Positions 1 to 5,723 of a stretch of 5,723 nt of DNA are shown here, one piece after another. A program made the translations under genes and the position numbers. Below the pieces are notes generated by a model that worked only from the letters and a program-made list of their open reading frames with translations, did not search any database and was not told the DNA's origin. The stretch spans positions 1 to 5,723 of the forward strand of contig JBFWQM010000300.1 in the NCBI GenBank assembly GCA_050249455.1, given 5' to 3'. Position 1 is the first letter of the stretch. Every line of letters starts with the position of its first letter. This stretch comes from JBFWQM01 sp050249455. Lineage in GTDB: Bacteria > Pseudomonadota > Alphaproteobacteria > MPNO01 > VGEU01.

Positions 1-516
1 GGCGGCGACGTGGCCGCGGCCGCGGCGGCGTTCGCCGATCTGCCGGCGCTCGACGGCCGCGGCCGGCATCATCGCGTTGCGGTCGGCCGCGGGACCATCA
101 CGGTGATCGACGAAAGCTACAACGCCAACCCCGCCTCGATGCGGGCCGCCTTCGAGACGCTGGCCGCCGCGGCGCCCGGCCCCGGCGGCCGGCGCATCGC
201 CGTGCTCGGCGACATGCTGGAGCTCGGCGCGCAGGCGCCGGCGCTGCATGCGGCGCTCGCCGCGCCGATCGCGGCGCAGCGAATCGACCGCGTCCACTGC
301 GCCGGCGCGGCGATGCGCCACCTCTACGACGCGCTGCCGGCGGCGGCGCGCGGCGCCTGGGGCGAGCGGTCGGAGGCCATCGTCGCCGCGGTGAAGGACG
401 ACCTGCGCGACGGCGACGTCGTGATGATCAAGGGCTCGCTCGGCAGCCGCATGAAGGCGGTGCTGCAGGCGCTGCTCGCGGCCGGCGCGCCGCCGTCCTC
501 AGCCAACGCGGCCTGA
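1..516 (+). CDS. murF: UDP-N-acetylmuramoyl-tripeptide--D-alanyl-D-alanine ligase MurF, C-terminal part (5' end outside window)
   Basis: MurF is the cytoplasmic ATP-dependent ligase that adds D-Ala-D-Ala to the UDP-MurNAc-tripeptide, the last cytoplasmic step of precursor assembly. The reading frame is open from base 1 and ends at TGA 514-516, giving 171 residues, roughly the last third of a protein that is about 450 residues in E. coli. Visible are the end of the central domain and the whole Rossmann-like C-terminal ligase domain: DESYNANPASM at fragment residues 37-47 (the conserved Mur ligase DSYNAN motif), the strand RRIAVLGDMLELG at about 64-76, and the C-terminal KGSLGSRM at 144-151, matching the family's 'KGS' element. 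The ATP-binding P-loop lies upstream of the window. A GTG at 10-12 is internal and not the real start. Next gene mraY begins 11 bases later. The alanine-rich, GC-rich composition matches its neighbours. Identity as MurF rather than MurE or MurD follows from these motifs and from its place before mraY. Confidence 0.95.
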   Translation, partial: GGDVAAAAAAFADLPALDGRGRHHRVAVGRGTITVIDESYNANPASMRAAFETLAAAAPGPGGRRIAVLGDMLELGAQAPALHAALAAPIAAQRIDRVHCAGAAMRHLYDALPAAARGAWGERSEAIVAAVKDDLRDGDVVMIKGSLGSRMKAVLQALLAAGAPPSSANAA

Positions 517-521
517 GGGGG
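515..521 (+). promoter_or_regulatory. Ribosome binding site of mraY
   Basis: The G-rich stretch GAGGGGG starts inside the murF stop codon and lies 6 bases before the mraY ATG at 528. It is an imperfect Shine-Dalgarno match but well spaced. It supports ATG 528 as the start and implies that ribosomes ending murF are already next to the mraY start. Confidence 0.6.
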
Positions 522-527
522 CGGGCG

Positions 528-1616
528 ATGCTCTACAACCTGCTGGCGCCGCTGACCACCGACTTCGCGCCGCTCAACCTGTTCCGCTACATCACCTTCC
601 GCACCGGCGGTGCGGTGATGACCGCGCTGTTCATCGGTTTCGTGCTCGGCCCGCCGATGATCCGCTGGTTGAAGGCGCGCCAGAACGGCGGCCAGCCGAT
701 CCGCGAGGACGGCCCCAAGAGCCACCTTCTGACCAAGAAGGGCACGCCCACGATGGGCGGCATGCTGATCCTGATCGCGCTGACGGTCTCCACCCTGTTG
801 TGGGCGGACCTGACCAACGGGTTCGTCTGGGTGTGCCTGTTCGTCACCGTCGGGTTCGGCGCGGTCGGCTTCGTCGACGACTACCGCAAGCTGACCAAGC
901 GGTCGCACAAGGGCCTGTCGGGGCGCGGCAAGCTGATGGCGCAGGGCGGCATCGGCCTGGTCGCCACGTTCTGGATCGTCCAGCTCACCGCCGAACCGAT
1001 GGAGACCGGCGTCGCCATCCCGTTCGTCAAGGCGTTCCTGGTGCCCCTCGGCTGGTTCTTTGTGGTGTGGGGCGCGTTCGTCATGGTCGGCGCGTCGAAC
1101 GCGGTCAACCTGACCGACGGGCTCGACGGGCTCGCCATCGGGCCGGTGCTGATCACCACCAGCTGCTTCGTGCTGATCACCTACCTGGTCGGCAACACGG
1201 TGTTCGCCAACTACCTGCAGATCCACTACGTGCGCGGGTCGGGCGAGCTTGCGGTCTTCTGCGGCGCGCTGATCGGCGCCGGGCTCGGCTTCCTGTGGTT
1301 CAACGCCCCGCCGGCGATGGTGTTCATGGGCGACACCGGCTCGCTGTCGATGGGCGGCGCGCTCGGCGCCATCGCGGTCATCACCAAGCACGAGCTGGTG
1401 CTCGCCATCATCGGCGGGCTGTTCGTGCTGGAGACCATCTCGGTGATCGTCCAGGTGGTGTCGTTCAAGCTGACCGGCCGGCGCGTCTTCCGCATGGCGC
1501 CGCTGCACCACCACTTCGAGCAGAAGGGCTGGGCGGAGCCAACCATCGTGATCCGGTTCTGGATCATCGCGCTGGTGCTGGCTCTGGTCGGCCTTTCCAC
1601 CCTGAAGCTGCGGTAG
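528..1616 (+). CDS. mraY: Phospho-N-acetylmuramoyl-pentapeptide-transferase MraY
   Basis: MraY is the integral inner-membrane enzyme that transfers phospho-MurNAc-pentapeptide from UDP to undecaprenyl phosphate, making lipid I with release of UMP, with Mg2+. The 362-residue product is close to the usual length (360 in E. coli). About ten hydrophobic segments can be seen, starting near residues 26-44, 78-94 and 99-116 and ending near 340-360. Family signatures are intact: TKKGTPTMGG at 69-78, the aspartate pair VDDYRK with D117-D118, NAVNLTDGLDGLA at 191-203, FMGDTGSLSMGG at 266-277 with D269, and the PLHHHFE histidine cluster at 325-331 (H327-H329). These are the Mg2+ and nucleotide-binding elements known for the family. 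The start ATG 528 gives the N-terminus typical of alphaproteobacterial homologues (MLYNLL...YITFRTGGA) and has a G-rich ribosome site. It lies 11 bases after murF and 7 bases before the murD ATG, so it is clearly co-transcribed. Nothing is missing or unusual. Confidence 0.98.
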   Translation: MLYNLLAPLTTDFAPLNLFRYITFRTGGAVMTALFIGFVLGPPMIRWLKARQNGGQPIREDGPKSHLLTKKGTPTMGGMLILIALTVSTLLWADLTNGFVWVCLFVTVGFGAVGFVDDYRKLTKRSHKGLSGRGKLMAQGGIGLVATFWIVQLTAEPMETGVAIPFVKAFLVPLGWFFVVWGAFVMVGASNAVNLTDGLDGLAIGPVLITTSCFVLITYLVGNTVFANYLQIHYVRGSGELAVFCGALIGAGLGFLWFNAPPAMVFMGDTGSLSMGGALGAIAVITKHELVLAIIGGLFVLETISVIVQVVSFKLTGRRVFRMAPLHHHFEQKGWAEPTIVIRFWIIALVLALVGLSTLKLR

Positions 1617-1623
1617 CGCCGTG

Positions 1624-3003
1624 ATGGTCCCCGTCGCCACCCGCTCCGGATCGCGCATCGCCGTCATCGGCCTCGGCGCGTCGGGCCTCGCCACCGCGCA
1701 GGCGCTCGCCGCCGGCGGGGCGGACGTGCTGGCGTGGGACGACGATGCGCGCGCGCGCGACCGCGCGGCAGAGGCCGGCGTCGCGACCGCGGCGGTGGAC
1801 GATGCCGACTGGGCGCGCATCGCCGCGCTGGTGCTGGCGCCGGGCATCCCGCTGACGCATCCGGCGCCGCACCGCACGGTGGCGCTCGCCGCCGCGGCGG
1901 GCCGGCCGGTGATCGGCGACATCGAGCTCCTGGCGGAGGCGTGCCCGGAGGCGACCTTCGTCGGGATCACCGGCACCAACGGCAAATCGACCACGACTTC
2001 CCTCATCGGGCACATCCTCGCCGCGGCCGACCGGCGTCCGCAGGTCGGCGGAAATCTGGGGCGGCCGGCGCTGTCGTTGGCGCCGCTCGGCCGCGGCGGG
2101 GTGTACGTGCTGGAGCTGTCGTCCTACCAGCTCGACCTGATGCAGGACGCGCGGATGGACGTCGCGGTGCTACTCAACGTGACGCCCGACCACCTCGATC
2201 GCCACGGCGACATGGCAGGCTACGTGGCGGCGAAGCTGCGCATCTTCCGCGACCGCGCCGACGGCCGGCCGCAGACCGCGGCGGTCTCGGTCGACGACCC
2301 CTACTGCGCCGAGATCGCCGGCGCGCTGGCGAAGGCCGGCCACTGGCGCGTCGTGCCGATCTCCGTCATGCGCGCGACGGACGGGGTCCACGTGAGCGAC
2401 GGCGTCCTGTTCGACGGCGGCGCGCGGGTGTGCGACCTGCGCGGCATCGCCACTCTGCCGGGCAGCCACAACTGGCAGAACGCGGCGGCCGCCTACGCCG
2501 CCGCCAAGGCGGTCGGCCTGTCGACGGCGCAGATCGTCGCCGGGCTGGCGACCTATCCCGGCCTCGCCCATCGGCAGGAGCTGGTGGCGACGATCGGCGG
2601 CGTGCGCTACGTCAACGACAGCAAGGCCACCAACGCCGATGCCGCCTCGCGCGCGGTCGCCTGCTACGACCCGATCTACTGGATCGCCGGCGGCAAGGCC
2701 AAGACCGACGAGCTCGACCTCGTCGCGCCGCACTTCGGCCACGTCCGCCACGCCTTCCTGGTCGGCGCCGCGACCGAGGTGTTCGCCCGCATCCTCGACG
2801 GCACGGTGCCGTACACCCGCTCGGGCGACGTCGCCCGCGCGCTCGCCGACGCGCACGCGATGGCGCAGGCCGAGCAGCTGCCCGGCGCCGTGGTGCTGCT
2901 GTCGCCGGCCTGCGCCTCGTTCGACCAGTGGAAGTCGTTCGAGGAGCGCGGCGACGCGTTCCGCGCGATGGTGCAGAAGCTCGCCGCGGAGGCGCCGCGA
3001 TGA
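1624..3003 (+). CDS. murD: UDP-N-acetylmuramoyl-L-alanine--D-glutamate ligase MurD
   Basis: MurD is the cytoplasmic ligase that adds D-glutamate to UDP-MurNAc-L-Ala using ATP. The product is 459 residues from ATG 1624 (E. coli 438). Three domains are seen: an N-terminal UDP-binding fold with GLGASG at 16-21; a central ATPase domain with P-loop GITGTNGKST at 114-123 (K121), ELSSYQLD at 164-171, NVTPDHLDRH at 185-194 (H190) and YVAAKLRIF at 200-208, whose K204 matches the carbamylated K198 of E. coli; and a C-terminal domain with HR at 316-317, NDSKATN at 331-337, K360, and SPACAS with S432 and F439 matching the D-Glu-binding K348, S415 and F422 of E. coli. The SPACASFDQWKSFEERG stretch is diagnostic of MurD against MurC, E and F. 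An adjacent GTG at 1621 could instead be the start, adding one residue; ATG 1624 gives the MVPV opening seen in homologues. No clear Shine-Dalgarno is present, so re-initiation after the mraY stop is likely. Its 3' end overlaps ftsW by four bases. Confidence 0.97.
   Translation: MVPVATRSGSRIAVIGLGASGLATAQALAAGGADVLAWDDDARARDRAAEAGVATAAVDDADWARIAALVLAPGIPLTHPAPHRTVALAAAAGRPVIGDIELLAEACPEATFVGITGTNGKSTTTSLIGHILAAADRRPQVGGNLGRPALSLAPLGRGGVYVLELSSYQLDLMQDARMDVAVLLNVTPDHLDRHGDMAGYVAAKLRIFRDRADGRPQTAAVSVDDPYCAEIAGALAKAGHWRVVPISVMRATDGVHVSDGVLFDGGARVCDLRGIATLPGSHNWQNAAAAYAAAKAVGLSTAQIVAGLATYPGLAHRQELVATIGGVRYVNDSKATNADAASRAVACYDPIYWIAGGKAKTDELDLVAPHFGHVRHAFLVGAATEVFARILDGTVPYTRSGDVARALADAHAMAQAEQLPGAVVLLSPACASFDQWKSFEERGDAFRAMVQKLAAEAPR
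2988..2992 (+). promoter_or_regulatory. Ribosome binding site of ftsW
   Basis: GGAGG inside the last codons of murD lies 7 bases before the ATG at 3000. Spacing is near ideal, and this fixes ATG 3000 as the ftsW start although the same frame stays open far upstream through murD. Confidence 0.75.
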
Positions 3004-4124
3004 GCAGCACCTTCGCGCGCACCAATACGTCCGCGGTCGGCCGCTGGTGGTGGACCGTCGACCGCTGGTCGTTCGCCGCGATCGCCTGCCTGGTCGGCTT
3101 CGGCACGCTGCTGTCGCTGGCGGCCAGCCCTGCGGTCGCCAGCCGCATCGGTGTCGACCCGTTCTACTTCGCGCGCCGCCAGCTCGTGGTGGTGCCGGTC
3201 GCCGTCGTGATCCTGTTCTCGGTGTCGCTGTGCGCGCCGCGCACGATCCGGCGGATCGCGGTGATCGGCTTCGCGGTCTCGGTGCTGCTGCTGCTGGTGA
3301 CGCTCCTCTACGGCACGGAAATCAAGGGCGCCCGGCGGTGGATTGACCTCGCCGGCTTCTCGCTGCAGCCTTCGGAGTTCGTCAAGCCGACCTTCGCGGT
3401 CGTGACGGCCTGGCTGCTCGCCGCCCGCCGCACGCAGGAGAACTTCCCCGGCCACCTGATCGCCATCGCGCTCTATTTGTTCGTCGTGTTCCTGGTGGTG
3501 CGCCAGCCCGACGTCGGGATGACGGCGGTGATCTCTGCGGTGTGGTTCGCGCAGTTCTTCTTCGCCGGGATGCGGATGATCTGGGCGGCGCTCCTGGGCG
3601 GCGCCGGCGTCGCGGCGATGGTTGCCTCCTATTTCTTCCTGCCGCACGTCACCAGCCGCATCGACCGCTTCCTCGATCCCAGCCAGGGCGACAGCTACCA
3701 GGTCACCACCTCGCTGGAGGCGTTCACCAACGGCGGCCTGTTCGGCCGGGGCCCCGGCGAGGGCACGGTGAAGGCGCAGCTTCCCGACGCGCACGCCGAC
3801 TTCGTGTTCGCCGTGGCGGGCGAGGAGCTGGGCCTGCTCGCCTGCCTGATGATCCTCGGCCTGTTCGCGTTCGTCGTGCTTCGCGGCTTCGCCCGCGTCT
3901 GGCACGACAGCAACCCGTTCATCATGCTGGCCGTGTCGGGCCTCCTGGTGCAGTTCGGGCTGCAGGCGCTGATCAACATGGCGTCCTCGCTCAGCCTGAT
4001 CCCGGCCAAGGGCATGACGCTTCCCTTCATCAGCTACGGCGGCTCGTCGCTGATGGCGATCTCGCTGGGCATCGGCATGATGCTGGCGCTGACGCGCCGC
4101 CGCTACGGCCAGGAGGCGATGTGA
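3000..4124 (+). CDS. ftsW: Septal SEDS peptidoglycan glycosyltransferase FtsW
   Basis: FtsW is the divisome SEDS-family enzyme that polymerises lipid II into septal glycan in partnership with the class B penicillin-binding protein FtsI. The 374-residue product has about ten membrane helices, the first near 23-42 and the last near 345-365, with a large periplasmic loop at about 215-270. Conserved elements are GARRWIDLAGFSLQPSEFVK at 110-129, RQPDVGM at 168-174, GRGPGEGTVKAQLPDAHADF at 249-268, in which D267 matches the catalytic aspartate of SEDS enzymes (D297 in E. coli FtsW), and PAKGMTLPFISYGGSSL at 335-351. The WWWTVDRW segment at 16-23 is recalled as typical of alphaproteobacterial FtsW. 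FtsW is preferred over RodA because the gene sits between murD and murG. It starts at an ATGA overlap with murD and a good ribosome site; the frame is open upstream to about 1734, but that part is a murD shadow. The protein ends a few residues after the last helix (RRRYGQEAM), with no cytoplasmic tail. Confidence 0.97.
   Translation: MSSTFARTNTSAVGRWWWTVDRWSFAAIACLVGFGTLLSLAASPAVASRIGVDPFYFARRQLVVVPVAVVILFSVSLCAPRTIRRIAVIGFAVSVLLLLVTLLYGTEIKGARRWIDLAGFSLQPSEFVKPTFAVVTAWLLAARRTQENFPGHLIAIALYLFVVFLVVRQPDVGMTAVISAVWFAQFFFAGMRMIWAALLGGAGVAAMVASYFFLPHVTSRIDRFLDPSQGDSYQVTTSLEAFTNGGLFGRGPGEGTVKAQLPDAHADFVFAVAGEELGLLACLMILGLFAFVVLRGFARVWHDSNPFIMLAVSGLLVQFGLQALINMASSLSLIPAKGMTLPFISYGGSSLMAISLGIGMMLALTRRRYGQEAM
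4111..4116 (+). promoter_or_regulatory. Ribosome binding site of murG
   Basis: AGGAGG, a full Shine-Dalgarno core, sits in the last codons of ftsW, 4 bases before GTG 4121. It is the strongest ribosome site in the window, though the spacing is short. It decides the GTG start: the ATG two bases earlier (4119) is in the ftsW frame and is followed at once by a stop. Confidence 0.75.
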
Positions 4125-5235
4125 GCGCCGCCCCGCAGCGCATCGTGCTAGCCGCCGGCGGCACCGGCGGCCACGTCTTCCCGGCCCAGGCGCTGGCGGC
4201 GGCGCTGCTGGCGCGCGGCCATAGGCTGGCGCTGGTCACCGACCGCCGCGGCCATGCCTACGGCGACGCCCTGGGCACGATCGAGACCCATCGCATCGCG
4301 GCGGCCCGCATCGACGGCGGCGTCGCCGGCAAGCTGCGCGGCGCCGTCGAGCTCGGCTGCGGCTACTTCCAGGCGCGCCGGCTGCTGGCGGACCTCGCGC
4401 CGCGGGCGGTGGTCGGGTTCGGCGGCTATCCGTCGGTGCCGGTGATGCTGGCGGCCGGCCGCGCCGGCCTGCCGACCCTGATCCACGAACAGAACGCCGT
4501 GCTCGGCCGCGCCAACCGGCTGCTCGCCGGCCGGGTGACGCGGATCGCCATCTCGTTCGCCGCGGTCAGCGGCCTGCGCCCGCAGGACGCGGCCAAGACG
4601 GTGCTGACCGGCGCGCCGGTGCGGCCGGAGATCGCGGCGCTGGCGAGCCGGCCATGGCCGGCGTTCGAAGGCACGCTGCGCGTCCTCGTCCTCGGCGGCA
4701 GCCAGGGTGCGCGGGTGCTGAGCGAGGTGATCCCGCACGCGGTCGCGCGCCTCGCCGCCGAACTGCGTGCGCGGCTTTCGATCGCCCAGCAGTGCCGGCC
4801 GGAGGACATCGAGGCGGCGCGCGCCGTCTACGCCGGCTGCGGCGCCGACGTCGAGCTCGCGACCTTCTTCGACGACGTGCCGCACCGGCTCGCCGCGACG
4901 CACCTTTTCATCGGGCGCGCCGGCGCCTCGACCTGCGCCGAGGTCACCGCCGCCGGCCGGCCGGCGATCCTGGTGCCCTATCTCCATGCCACCGATGACC
5001 ACCAGACCGCCAACGCGCGCCAGATCGAGGCGGCCGGCGCCGCCTGGGTGATGCCGCAGGGCGCGTTCACCGCCGAGGCGCTGGCGGCGCGGCTCGAGGC
5101 GCTGCTGGCCGACCCGGCCGCGCTCGCCGCGGCGGCGGAACGGTCGCGGGCGATCGGCAAGCCCGACGCGGCGGCCCGCCTCGCCGACGCGGTCGAGGCA
5201 TTGGCCGGCGGCAACGGCGCCGCCCGGAGGGCCGC

Positions 5236-5239
<4 letters not shown>
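4121..5239 (+). CDS. murG: UDP-N-acetylglucosamine--N-acetylmuramyl-(pentapeptide) pyrophosphoryl-undecaprenol GlcNAc transferase MurG
   Basis: MurG is a GT-B fold glycosyltransferase (family GT28), peripheral on the cytoplasmic face of the inner membrane. It adds GlcNAc from UDP-GlcNAc to lipid I, making lipid II. The product is 372 residues (E. coli 355). The N-terminal acceptor half carries the glycine-rich loop AGGTGGHVFPA at 12-22, GFGGYPSVP at 99-107 and HEQNAVLGRANR at 122-133. The C-terminal donor half carries the second glycine loop LGGSQGA at 191-197, QQCRPED at 223-229, IGRAGASTCAEV at 264-275, whose E274 matches the uridine-ribose-binding E269 of E. coli, and PYLHATDDHQTANA at 286-299. 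The start is GTG 4121, overlapping the ftsW stop as GTGA and preceded by AGGAGG; the next in-frame GTG (4145) would cut into the strand before the first glycine loop. The 3' end overlaps murC by ATGA. The C-terminal 50 residues or so are alanine-rich and poorly conserved in the family. Confidence 0.97.
5226..5230 (+). promoter_or_regulatory. Ribosome binding site of murC
   Basis: GGAGG within the last codons of murG lies 5 bases before ATG 5236 and supports that start. Confidence 0.7.

Positions 5240-5723
<484 letters not shown>

Noticed and set aside
517..527. Possible promoter or terminator between murF and mraY, the largest gap in the window.
   Set aside because: Only 11 bases, occupied by the mraY ribosome site; no room for a hairpin with T-run or for -35/-10 boxes between the genes.
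800..1624. Same-strand 274-codon frame inside mraY.
   Set aside because: Arg-rich off-frame translation of mraY; the mraY frame carries all catalytic motifs.
324..2015. Long antisense open frame of 563 codons across murF, mraY and murD.
   Set aside because: It opposes three well-supported genes, crosses their boundaries, and encodes low-complexity Arg/Asp/Gln/His/Ala-rich sequence without motifs. Stop-free antisense frames are expected at this GC content.
3783..3803. FtsW has HAD instead of HTD around the catalytic aspartate, as a possible loss of function.
   Set aside because: The aspartate itself (D267) and the flanking conserved residues are intact, and I recall the HAD form in other alphaproteobacterial FtsW proteins. 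No reason to infer altered activity.
2676..3905. Antisense open frame of 409 codons across the end of murD and ftsW.
   Set aside because: The product is rich in E, R, H, Q and D with no domain, which is the typical reverse-strand image of GC-rich membrane-protein genes. It has no ribosome site or neighbour that makes sense of it.
4921..4970. GGCC/GCCGGC-rich palindromic runs as possible repeats or hairpins.
   Set aside because: Short palindromes of this kind recur throughout the window as a result of GC-rich codon use (Ala, Gly, Arg) and sit inside conserved coding motifs.
4148..5002. Antisense open frame of 284 codons inside murG.
   Set aside because: It lies fully within a murG gene with all motifs intact. 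The translation is compositionally biased and featureless.

Overview
The window is a stretch of a division and cell wall (dcw) gene cluster from a GC-rich Gram-negative bacterium (about 70% G+C by eye). The likely source is an alphaproteobacterium. This rests on the style of the MraY and FtsW proteins (MraY opening MLYNLL...FRYITFRTGGA, FtsW with a WWWTVDRW segment before its first membrane helix) and the MurD opening (MVPVAT...GLGASGLATA), all recalled from alphaproteobacterial homologues rather than searched. Genus cannot be given.

Layout, all on the + strand: 3' part of murF (1-516), mraY (528-1616), murD (1624-3003, or from 1621), ftsW (3000-4124), murG (4121-5239) and the 5' part of murC (5236-5723, running off the end). 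Coding is essentially continuous. The only gaps are 11 bases (murF-mraY) and 7 bases (mraY-murD), and the last three junctions are 4-base ATGA or GTGA overlaps. No promoter, terminator, RNA gene, repeat, mobile element or CRISPR array is visible, and there is no gene-free stretch of 300 bases or more. The whole window looks like the middle of one operon transcribed from outside it.

Together the genes cover much of peptidoglycan precursor synthesis. MurC, MurD and MurF are ATP-dependent cytoplasmic ligases that build the stem peptide on UDP-MurNAc. MraY moves phospho-MurNAc-pentapeptide onto undecaprenyl phosphate to make lipid I. MurG adds GlcNAc to make lipid II. FtsW is the septal SEDS glycosyltransferase that polymerises lipid II. 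The order murF-mraY-murD-ftsW-murG-murC is the classical dcw order. Key catalytic residues I could locate in the four full-length proteins are present, and both truncated genes are cut by the window edges, not broken.

I found no previously undescribed system here. The points worth a second look are small: start-codon choice and translational coupling at several junctions, and very long overlapping open frames that I read as GC-driven shadows.
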